Below the pieces are notes generated by a model that saw only the letters and a program-made list of their open reading frames with translations, made no database searches and had not been told where the DNA came from. Both the position numbers and the translations under genes were made by a program. From Methanosarcinales archaeon (GTDB lineage Archaea; Halobacteriota; Syntropharchaeia; Alkanophagales; Methanospirareceae): a stretch of DNA of 10,228 bases. Location of the stretch: positions 1 through 10,228 of the forward strand of contig QMVO01000042.1 of assembly GCA_003661125.1 (NCBI GenBank). The letters are read 5' to 3'. Shown here piece by piece: positions 1 through 5,607 of the stretch (within the stretch, counting starts at the first letter, position 1; each line of letters starts with the position of its first letter).

Positions 1-146
1 AGGTGATGAAAGGTGAGGCAATTACTTCTTCCATAATTCAAACATGTATGACTTTTTTATCTAAGGATTTTCGTTTGATTTGAAAGGATAAAATGAAGAA
101 AGTCATACTTTATGTACAATTAATTAAACCAGGAGGGAAATGAGAA
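1..146 (+). promoter_or_regulatory. glnA upstream region with inverted repeat and SD
   Basis: No gene is visible here. A perfect 10-bp inverted repeat lies at 46-55 (GTATGACTTT) and 99-108 (AAAGTCATAC), 43 bp apart. The right arm abuts a TATA-like stretch, TTTATGTA at about 109-116. AATTAATTAA follows at 118-127. A strong SD, GGAGG at 132-136, lies 10 bases before the glnA ATG at 147 and decides that start over the ATG at 140, which is too close to it. The placement suggests a core promoter with a possible operator. The regulatory role is inferred. Confidence 0.45.
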
Positions 147-1484
147 ATGAAAAAGGAGGTAAGGACGAAGGAGGAAGTATTTGAAGCAGTGGAGATGCAA
201 AGGGTGAAATTCATCGGACTCTGGTTCACTGACATCTTAGGGAGATTAAAGAGCGTTACTATTTCAGTTAGCGAATTAGAAACCGCCTTTGACGAGGGCA
301 TGGGTTTTGATGGCTCTTCGATAAAGGGATTTGCAAGGATTGACGAAAGCGACATGCTAGCGAAACCTGACCCCGCTACGTTCCAGATTGTTCCAGGGAG
401 TCCCAAGGGAAATGCAATTGCGAGGATGTTCTGTGATATTTTAAATCCCGACGGCAGTCATTACGAGGGCGATCCGAGGTATATATTGAAGAGGAATTTA
501 GAGCGGTTGAGGGAAAAGCATGGCTACACGCTTTATCTCGGTCCCGAACTTGAATATTTCTATTTCAGGAATGAAAAGAATCCAGAGGTGCTGGATGAGG
601 GCGGATACTTTGATTTAACGACATTGGATGCAGGAAGTAACTTTAGGAGAGATACGGTCTTAACACTGGAGGCGATGGGAATAAAAGTGGAAGCCAGCCA
701 CCATGAGGTTGCTCCTTCGCAGCACGAGATAGACCTCCGGTATACAGATGCGCTGACAATGGCTGACCAGGTGATGACATATCGAATTTTGGTAAAGGAG
801 ATAGCACAGCAACATGGATGTTACGCCACGTTCATGCCAAAGCCCATCTTCGGCGTCAACGGCTCAGGAATGCACGTGCATCAATCGTTATTTGAAGGAG
901 ATAAAAATGCTTTCTTCGACCCGAATGACGAATATCAATTGTCTAATGTGGGTAAGAGGTATATCGCGGGATTGTTACAACACGCACCAGAGATCACTTC
1001 GATTACCAATCAATGGATAAACTCGTATAAGCGGTTAGTGCCGGGATATGAAGCACCCGCATACATTACATGGGCACGTCGCAACCGCTCTACACTTGTA
1101 AGGGTGCCGATGTATAAACCCGGGAAAGAGAAAGCAACACGTGTGGAATACCGCAGCCCGGACCCTGCATGCAATCCATACTTAGCCTTTTCTGTGATGC
1201 TCGCTGCGGGATTAGCAGGAATAAAAAACCATTATGAATTGCCGCCACCCACGGAAAAGGACGTTTACCTGATGAGTGAAGAGGAAAGGGCAAAGGAAGG
1301 AATAAAAACGCTGCCCGGGAGTTTGATTGAGGCAATAGTACTGACAAAGCGGAGCAAACTGGTGAGAGAAGCTCTTGGGGACCATATCTTCAACAATTTC
1401 ATCACTTCAAAGCTCGTGGAGTGGGACCGCTATCGCGTGAACGTAACAGAATGGGAACTGAGGGAGTATTTATCGGTGCTATAA
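147..1484 (+). CDS. glnA: Glutamine synthetase type I
   Basis: This enzyme makes glutamine from glutamate, ammonia and ATP in the cytosol and is the main entry point of ammonium into metabolism. The 445-residue length is normal for the short GSI-alpha class. The beta-grasp N-terminal domain carries DGSS at 55-58 and GFARIDESD at 61-69, whose Arg64 matches the feedback-inhibition arginine of the GSI-alpha class. The catalytic domain shows the metal-ligand glutamates in PELEYF (133-138), EVAPSQHEIDLRY (187-199), the NGSGMHVHQS block (238-247), KRLVPGYEAP (295-304), RNRSTLVRVP (312-321) and EYRSPDPACNPYLAF (334-348). No adenylylation-type tyrosine motif is seen, so covalent control of the enterobacterial kind is unlikely. 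The ATG at 147 is set by GGAGG ten bases upstream. The gene is followed tail to tail by a ferredoxin gene and appears monocistronic. Confidence 0.98.
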   Translation: MKKEVRTKEEVFEAVEMQRVKFIGLWFTDILGRLKSVTISVSELETAFDEGMGFDGSSIKGFARIDESDMLAKPDPATFQIVPGSPKGNAIARMFCDILNPDGSHYEGDPRYILKRNLERLREKHGYTLYLGPELEYFYFRNEKNPEVLDEGGYFDLTTLDAGSNFRRDTVLTLEAMGIKVEASHHEVAPSQHEIDLRYTDALTMADQVMTYRILVKEIAQQHGCYATFMPKPIFGVNGSGMHVHQSLFEGDKNAFFDPNDEYQLSNVGKRYIAGLLQHAPEITSITNQWINSYKRLVPGYEAPAYITWARRNRSTLVRVPMYKPGKEKATRVEYRSPDPACNPYLAFSVMLAAGLAGIKNHYELPPPTEKDVYLMSEEERAKEGIKTLPGSLIEAIVLTKRSKLVREALGDHIFNNFITSKLVEWDRYRVNVTEWELREYLSVL

Positions 1485-1549
1485 AAACACTACGACATAG
1501 GAGAACGTATTTCACTTCTTCTCTTCTCAAATTTCGTTGTCATTTCATT
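1485..1549. other. Convergent spacer between glnA and ferredoxin
   Basis: This 65-bp spacer separates two converging genes. The plus strand is pyrimidine-rich from about 1508 onwards, with short T runs that could serve as an archaeal-style terminator for glnA. No stable hairpin is evident, and no small gene was found. Confidence 0.3.
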
Positions 1550-1834
1550 TTACCTTACTTCCCTCTTCATCTCTTTCAACCCCCGCTTTAGCCATTTCAC
1601 TTCATCTTTTAACGTCACTAATTGAACGCCTTGCCCTAATATCGAAGGCATTGTCGGATTTTTTATTTCCAGTGCGCCTATTGGGCAAACTCTATCACAA
1701 ACACCGCAGCAAGTGCATTCATTGTAATCAATAATTGATTTTTTATCCACTATTTCAATCGCGTTATCTGGACATACCTCCGCGCATTCTCCACATCCTT
1801 TGCACAGTCTCAAGTCAACAATTGGGATCCACAT
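1550..1834 (-). CDS. Ferredoxin, 2[4Fe-4S]
   Basis: This is a small electron-carrier protein of 94 residues. It has two complete four-cysteine cluster motifs: C11, C14, C17, C21-P and C40, C43, C46, C50-P, each of the CxxCxxCxxxCP type, with an extra Cys42. This is the classic bacterial/archaeal dicluster ferredoxin fold. After the clusters comes a tail of about 35 residues (about 60-94) that is rich in Lys, Arg and Glu and looks like an amphipathic helix; free ferredoxins of about 60 residues lack it, so it may dock to a partner. The physiological partner cannot be told from the context. The gene is divergent from the tRNA-Ser. No SD precedes the ATG, and an AT-rich promoter lies close upstream, so the message probably has little or no leader. 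Confidence 0.9.
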   Translation of the reverse strand: MWIPIVDLRLCKGCGECAEVCPDNAIEIVDKKSIIDYNECTCCGVCDRVCPIGALEIKNPTMPSILGQGVQLVTLKDEVKWLKRGLKEMKREVR

Positions 1835-1850
1835 TCTATTTTTAAAAACA

Positions 1851-1858
1851 TTTATAAA
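1851..1858. promoter_or_regulatory. Palindromic TATA box between ferredoxin and tRNA-Ser
   Basis: TTTATAAA is its own reverse complement and sits in the 52-bp gap between the divergent ferredoxin and tRNA-Ser genes. Its centre is about 32 bases from the mature tRNA 5' end, which allows a short pre-tRNA leader. It is about 20 bases from the ferredoxin ATG, slightly short for a TATA-to-start distance. A second AT-rich stretch at about 1869-1879 could instead serve the ferredoxin. The tRNA assignment is the better supported one. Confidence 0.45.
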
Positions 1859-1886
1859 GGTTCCCTCTTAAATATATATGATGTCT

Positions 1887-1972
1887 GTCGGGATAGCCAA
1901 GAGGCCTAAGGCGGTAGGTTGCTAACCTACTTCCCCTTACGGGGAGCGAGGGTTCGAATCCCTCTCCCGGCG
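1887..1972 (+). tRNA. tRNA-Ser (anticodon GCT)
   Basis: This is a type II tRNA of 86 bases with no intron, reading AGC/AGU serine codons. The acceptor stem pairs GTCGGGA (1887-1893) with TCCCGGC (1965-1971), including one U-G pair. The D stem is GCC/GGC (1896-1898 and 1910-1912). The anticodon stem is GTAGG/CCTAC, with loop TTGCTAA and anticodon GCT at 1921-1923. A long variable arm with a TCCCC/GGGGA stem follows (1931-1947), as expected for serine. The T arm is GAGGG-TTCGAAT-CCCTC (1948-1964). The discriminator is G1972, usual for serine, and CCA is not encoded. Position 15 is a G (1901), the canonical archaeosine site acted on by the TgtA enzyme encoded further along. The next gene begins two bases after the discriminator. 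Confidence 0.97.
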
Positions 1973-1974
1973 CT

Positions 1975-2700
1975 ATGTTTAACCCGATTTCATGTATCTA
2001 TGAAAAAATATTGGAAAGAGGGATATTGAATTCTCCTATCCTCGTGAATCATCTTCTTCTTGTCCTGGATGAAACTGACCTTCTTTCTGATAAGATGGGC
2101 TTTGGATTGGGAATGGAAAAGCTAAGGCACTTCATAAAGTGGTGTCATTCACTGAAAATAGATGTTATAAGTGTTTATATCGGCTTTATTAAGGACGGTA
2201 TGGACAAAAAGTTGTTGGAAAAAGCATATTCTCACCTCATACAGCATCTAACAAAGGCGTTGAGCAAAGAAAAAGCTTCTGTTGCTATTTATACGGATAC
2301 GCCAGCTCTCGAATCCGGACATGGGTCAATTAAATTCATTAATACTGCTTTGGGTAACGAGGACGGAGGCAATACCGGGAAAAAAATAAGCATCTCTATA
2401 GGCTTCGGTGGTAGAAGCGAGCTAACAAAGGCGATAAAGGAGATAGCAAAAAAGGTGGAAACGGGAGAGATAGAGCCTGAAGAGATAGATGAGAAAGTAA
2501 TAGAATCTGAGTTAATATTCAAATCAGAACCCGACCTCGTCATCAGGTCTGGCGCAACTCGCTTAACGGATTTCCTGATATGGCAATCGGTGTACAGTGA
2601 ATTTTATTTCACCGATGTCAATTGGGTAAACTTCAGGAAAATAGACCTTCTCAGGGCGGTTCGGGATTTTCAGTGGCGCGAGAGGAGATTTGGACGTTAA
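1975..2700 (+). CDS. Divergent cis-prenyltransferase (UppS-like), possible non-catalytic subunit
   Basis: This protein belongs to the undecaprenyl/polyprenyl diphosphate synthase family, which makes the lipid carrier for glycan assembly. The C-terminal half matches well: GGR at 145-147, PDLVIR at 186-191, RLTDFLIWQ at 196-204, YSEFYFTDVNW at 207-217 and RERRFG at 235-240. The N-terminal order (LYE-like start, then HLLLVLD) also fits archaeal family members and supports the ATG at 1975. However, motif I, normally DGNGRWA, reads DETDLLS: the aspartate (D32) stays but the Gly-Asn-Gly-Arg part is gone. The SxEN motif II is replaced by GFIKDG, and the phosphate-binding RT(S/G)GE reads RSGAT. This pattern resembles the regulatory chain of heteromeric cis-prenyltransferases (NgBR/Nus1-like), which needs a catalytic partner elsewhere. 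The gene has no SD and starts two bases after tRNA-Ser. Confidence 0.85.
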   Translation: MFNPISCIYEKILERGILNSPILVNHLLLVLDETDLLSDKMGFGLGMEKLRHFIKWCHSLKIDVISVYIGFIKDGMDKKLLEKAYSHLIQHLTKALSKEKASVAIYTDTPALESGHGSIKFINTALGNEDGGNTGKKISISIGFGGRSELTKAIKEIAKKVETGEIEPEEIDEKVIESELIFKSEPDLVIRSGATRLTDFLIWQSVYSEFYFTDVNWVNFRKIDLLRAVRDFQWRERRFGR

Positions 2701-2701
2701 A

Positions 2702-3523
2702 TCACAGGTCAATGAAGTGCATCTTCTTCATCCATATGCTTACCGCTCTCCTTGCCTGCTCCGGATGTGCAAAATTATTTTCGATCGCTTCATCCTCGTG
2801 AATCCCTATAAAAGGGTCTATTGTACTTTTTTCCACATCTGCTACCCATATCATCACGTCACCAATATCTTGCTCTCGGCAGAAAGAGATGAAAGGAGCG
2901 GGGGTTCTCTCTGTTGGAACCGCGATTACAATTACTTCCTTCCCCTCTGCTTTTGCTTCGGATGCCTTTAACAGTGCTTGATCCTCTCCTATGAAAGGAG
3001 GAACAAACTTTATTGAAGAGAAGATGAAAATATGTAGACGCTTATCTTCTTTCTTAGCCATCATCTCAATGAACTCATGCCCCTTTTCCTCGACTTTTAT
3101 GTCTGAACTCTGAGCGCGAATTTGAATCCGATACCCACACCGTTCCACAAAATCCCCTACCACCTTCTTTACATCGCCTAACGGGCTCCTTATCTTTGTC
3201 CACCGTAAAAAAGCCCCCTCCAATTCCTCAACCATGTATCTATGTGTTGGCAAACAGTAAAATATCTCGCCCTGATAATTAATCCGGGTGCGCATGTCAG
3301 GAGAAAAAACAGATATTTTCTCTTCACTCGTTATGCTTTTGAAAATCAAATCCTTAAGTTTTCCGCCTAATTTCCTCTCCAACTCTTCTCTTTCGGCATC
3401 ACTGAGCGATTCCACGCACTCTCTTATCTTTAAAGCGAGTTCCCCTTCTGATATTACTTTATATTCTTGGCAATAGTCCGAAAGATCTTCAAATACTTTT
3501 AACAAGTTCCTGTTTTCATGCAT
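2702..3523 (-). CDS. Conserved-looking protein of unknown function, 273 aa
   Basis: I do not recognise this family. Residues 1-65 look helical and charged. A middle part (about 68-135) includes the segment EIFYCLPTHRYMVEELEGAF-like around 86-105. The C-terminal half alternates predicted strands and helices: hydrophobic strands at about 163-170, 196-203 and 222-230 with a Lys/Ala-rich helix at about 182-195. This suggests an alpha/beta fold, conceivably nuclease-like or Rossmann-like, but no catalytic motif can be pointed to. There is no signal peptide or membrane segment, so it is probably cytosolic. The gene ends one base from the stop of the prenyltransferase gene on the other strand. It starts at ATG 3523, with a weak GGTGA very close upstream. 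Coding is supported by length, ordinary amino acid make-up and the absence of any competing frame. Confidence 0.75.
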   Translation of the reverse strand: MHENRNLLKVFEDLSDYCQEYKVISEGELALKIRECVESLSDAEREELERKLGGKLKDLIFKSITSEEKISVFSPDMRTRINYQGEIFYCLPTHRYMVEELEGAFLRWTKIRSPLGDVKKVVGDFVERCGYRIQIRAQSSDIKVEEKGHEFIEMMAKKEDKRLHIFIFSSIKFVPPFIGEDQALLKASEAKAEGKEVIVIAVPTERTPAPFISFCREQDIGDVMIWVADVEKSTIDPFIGIHEDEAIENNFAHPEQARRAVSIWMKKMHFIDL

Positions 3524-3638
3524 TTCACCTTACGTCACCATGTATTTTATCGCTGGTATTCATTTTTTAATTTATCTTTGTTTTGTTTGGATAACCAAGA
3601 TATAATTTTAATTAATTAAGAGAATAGAGAAGAAGGAA
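3524..3638. promoter_or_regulatory. Divergent promoter region, 273-aa gene / aminotransferase
   Basis: This 115-bp AT-rich region lies between divergent genes. On the plus strand GATATAATTTTAATTAATTAA (3599-3619, given here for its TATA-like core) could hold the aminotransferase promoter, with a 12-bp palindrome TTAATTAATTAA at 3608-3619. The SD for the aminotransferase is GAAGG at about 3632-3636. The minus-strand promoter is probably within the T-rich stretch at about 3560-3590. None of these can be proven by eye. Confidence 0.35.
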
Positions 3639-4772
3639 ATGACCAAATTTGCACATCGTGTCGAGGGTATAGAGATTTCAGGCATAAGGAAGGCGTTTGA
3701 ATCTTTTTCCGGCGAGTTCTTCAACCTTGGACTTGGTGAACCTGATTTCGATACTCCAGAACATATAAAAGAAGCTGCTATGCAGACACTCAAGTCAGGT
3801 TTTACCTCTTACACCTTTAATAAGGGCATAGAAGAACTGAGAGAGGCAATAAGCGATAAGTTCAAAAGGTATAACGGCTTTGTGGCGAACCCTGACGAGA
3901 TAATAGTTACTTCGGGAGCAAGTGAAGCATTGCATATCGCTATTCTTTCTGTTGTGGAAAAGGGAGATGAGGTGCTGATACCAAATCCCGGATTTGTTTC
4001 ATTCGCAGCGCTAACGAAATTGGCAGAAGGGAAGCCAGTAGGAGTTCCTCTAAGCGAAGACCTTACGATGTCTGTGGAAGACCTGAAGGAAAGGCTCACA
4101 GATAAGACAAAAGCGATGATAATAAATTCCCCTGCTAATCCAACAGGGGCTGTGGAAAGCGAGGAGAACATAAAAGCGATTGTTGACGTTGCAAACGACC
4201 ATCACATAACGATCATTTCTGATGAGGTTTATGAGCAGCTTATATATGATGGCTTGAAGCACATAAGCCCTGCAAGATTCTCTGACGAGGTCATTACAGT
4301 AAATGCCGTGTCAAAGACTTATGCGATGACAGGTTTTCGATTGGGCTACCTTGCAGCTCGTGAAGAATATGTAGAGCAAATGCTGAAGATACATCAATAT
4401 ATACAGGCATGTGCATCCTCCATTTCGCAAAAAGCAGCATTGGCTGCTATTACAGGACCTCAAGAATGTGTAGTCGAGATGAGAAACGAGTTTAAAAGAA
4501 GGAGGGATTTCGCTGTTGATGTTCTTCGAGATATGGGAATGGAATTCATCACACCAAAAGGAGCATTTTATATCTTCCCTCGAGTGGGGGATGAGAAAGA
4601 ATTTGTGGAGAAGCTGAGAAGAAGAAGAATAGTAGTCACGCCGGGCTCTACTTTTGGAAGCCGGGGCAAGAATCACGTGAGAATATCGTATGCTGTGAGT
4701 TTTGAAAAATTGAAGCGGGCTTTTGAGTTAATTTTTTCCCTCCTTCGCGAAGGTGGGCGAGGCGCTTTATAA
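3639..4772 (+). CDS. PLP-dependent aminotransferase, class I/II (aspartate aminotransferase-like)
   Basis: This fold-type I transaminase has 377 residues, usual for archaeal AspC-like enzymes. It transfers amino groups between an amino acid and a 2-oxo acid, probably in aspartate, alanine or aromatic amino acid metabolism; the substrate cannot be read from sequence. Visible landmarks are GLGEPDFDTP (31-40), TSGASEAL (91-98), Asn167 in SPANPTG, Asp195 and Tyr198 in SDEVYEQ, the PLP Schiff-base Lys226 in VSKTYAMTGFRLGY, and the substrate-carboxylate Arg348 in VRISYA. The start ATG has a purine-rich SD just upstream. The last 100 bp are also coding on the opposite strand as the tail of rnp4, an unusually long convergent overlap. 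Nothing suggests truncation. Together with glnA it points to amino-nitrogen metabolism in this region. Confidence 0.95.
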   Translation: MTKFAHRVEGIEISGIRKAFESFSGEFFNLGLGEPDFDTPEHIKEAAMQTLKSGFTSYTFNKGIEELREAISDKFKRYNGFVANPDEIIVTSGASEALHIAILSVVEKGDEVLIPNPGFVSFAALTKLAEGKPVGVPLSEDLTMSVEDLKERLTDKTKAMIINSPANPTGAVESEENIKAIVDVANDHHITIISDEVYEQLIYDGLKHISPARFSDEVITVNAVSKTYAMTGFRLGYLAAREEYVEQMLKIHQYIQACASSISQKAALAAITGPQECVVEMRNEFKRRRDFAVDVLRDMGMEFITPKGAFYIFPRVGDEKEFVEKLRRRRIVVTPGSTFGSRGKNHVRISYAVSFEKLKRAFELIFSLLREGGRGAL

Positions 4773-5080
4773 GGTCGTCTCATTTGCATCCCACACTTTA
4801 GACAGGTTGTGGTAATATAATCACCCCTAAGGCGAACTCGCGCATTTTTACCGGGAATTAAGAAGGAGTAGCAACCCCTGCAAATCCGCATCTTTAGATG
4901 CGATGGTATTCGCACCCGATACCGCATTCCAATCTCACGAGCAAGCTGCACATATCTATCACCCCTGCTTCTTCCTTTTACATCTTTTTTTCTTGCATCA
5001 GCTTCTGCCAGCTCGAACAGCCTTACTATCCGCTGCAATGCGATGTCTTCAACTTTTCTTCTCCTCCTCTTCCTCTTCAT
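4673..5080 (-). CDS. rnp4: RNase P protein component 4 (Rpp21/Rnp4)
   Basis: This is a zinc-ribbon subunit of archaeal RNase P, which removes the 5' leader of pre-tRNAs together with the catalytic RNA and other Rpp proteins. The N-terminal part is a basic helical region, including the RDRYVQLAREIGMRYRVRIP-like block typical of the family, which ends in R-I-P before the ribbon. Four zinc-binding cysteines are present as C67-x2-C70 and C93-x2-C96, with FLIPGKNARVR between them. I chose ATG 5080 (135 aa) over an in-frame TTG at 5089 because it matches the usual short basic N-terminus. After RRPYK comes a basic tail of about 31 residues that is encoded entirely antisense to the aminotransferase end. 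The gene is divergent from the PUA gene. Confidence 0.93.
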   Translation of the reverse strand: MKRKRRRRKVEDIALQRIVRLFELAEADARKKDVKGRSRGDRYVQLAREIGMRYRVRIPSHLKMRICRGCYSFLIPGKNARVRLRGDYITTTCLKCGMQMRRPYKAPRPPSRRREKINSKARFNFSKLTAYDILT

Positions 5081-5133
5081 CCAATCCAAATATTCATAGG
5101 AAAGAAAGACTTAAAATAAAAGAAAGAAGTGAT
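5081..5133. promoter_or_regulatory. Divergent promoter region, rnp4 / PUA gene
   Basis: Only 53 bp separate two divergent tRNA-related genes, so their core promoters must overlap. CTTAAAATAAAAG at about 5110-5122 is the likely TATA region for rnp4 on the minus strand. CAAATATTCATAG at about 5087-5099 could serve the PUA gene. GAAGTGAT at 5126-5133 is a near match to a GAGGTGAT-type SD, directly before ATG 5134. Confidence 0.35.
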
Positions 5134-5607
5134 ATGAAAGAGGGGGAAAGAAAGAATCTGCTCAAAAAGGCGAGAACCATTGCTGATTTTCAATTTGGTG
5201 CGGGAGCGGGTGAGATTTTGTTCTCGGAAGGCGTAGAATTTACACTCTCAAAGACAAGAAGGATATCACAGATAAAAGAGAAAGGGGAGAGAATAGCGAC
5301 TCTAAGGAGCTTTGACGGACTGTTAACCCTAAGCGGAGAAGGAGCAAAGAGGTTACATCGGTTTTTCAAATATCCGAGACTGAGGGTTGTTATGAACGAG
5401 GAGAGCAGTAAATTCATAAGAGAAGGAGGAACTGCTTTTTGTAAACATGTAATCGACGCCGATCCGGAAATAAGGGCTTATGATGAGGTTATACTGGTGG
5501 ATGAGAAGGATAATCTACTTGCAACCGGAAAAGCCATGCTATCCTGTGATGAAATGAAAATTTTTGAACATGGCGTGGCAGTGAAGGTGAGGTGTGGGTT
5601 AGGATAG
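5134..5607 (+). CDS. Stand-alone PUA-domain protein (C-terminal module of archaeal TGT/ArcS type)
   Basis: This 157-residue RNA-binding protein matches the C-terminal C2-PUA portion of full-length archaeosine tRNA-guanine transglycosylases. Residues 11-76 fit the module before PUA (ADFQFGAGAG, then VEFTLSKT, DGLLTLSGEGAKRLH at about 61-75). Residues 79-157 form the PUA domain (PRLRVVMN, DADPEIRAYDEVILVD, ATGKAMLSCDEM, HGVAVKVR). In fused TGTs this end grips the tRNA acceptor region. The frame is open further upstream to 4903, but that part is antisense to rnp4 and unlike any TGT, so I take ATG 5134, which has an SD-like GAAGTGAT. The gene converges on tgtA with a 9-bp overlap of the 3' ends, so it is probably the detached half of the same enzyme. 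A separate role, for example in ArcS-like assemblies, is possible. Confidence 0.88.
   Translation: MKEGERKNLLKKARTIADFQFGAGAGEILFSEGVEFTLSKTRRISQIKEKGERIATLRSFDGLLTLSGEGAKRLHRFFKYPRLRVVMNEESSKFIREGGTAFCKHVIDADPEIRAYDEVILVDEKDNLLATGKAMLSCDEMKIFEHGVAVKVRCGLG

Noticed and set aside
2690..2971. Plus-strand 93-aa ORF over the end of the 273-aa gene
   Set aside because: It runs antisense to a longer ORF with better coding character and has a Cys/Tyr-rich random-looking composition.
4311..4676. Minus-strand 121-aa ORF inside the aminotransferase
   Set aside because: It is antisense to conserved active-site regions of a secure gene; the Ser/Cys-rich sequence is typical of shadow frames.
5089..5089. 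TTG start for rnp4
   Set aside because: The ATG nine bases downstream gives the usual N-terminus and needs no rare start codon; no SD favours the TTG.
5077..5097. Six-codon ORF on the minus strand whose TGA overlaps the rnp4 ATG
   Set aside because: An ATGA overlap hints at a leader peptide, but the ORF is very short, has no SD and no regulatory residues; chance is the simplest explanation.
4903..5133. Upstream extension of the PUA gene frame to 4903 (extra 77 residues)
   Set aside because: It is antisense to the well-conserved zinc-ribbon protein rnp4, has a Ser- and His-rich shadow composition, and matches nothing in TGT enzymes; the PUA gene has a suitable ATG and SD-like site at 5134.
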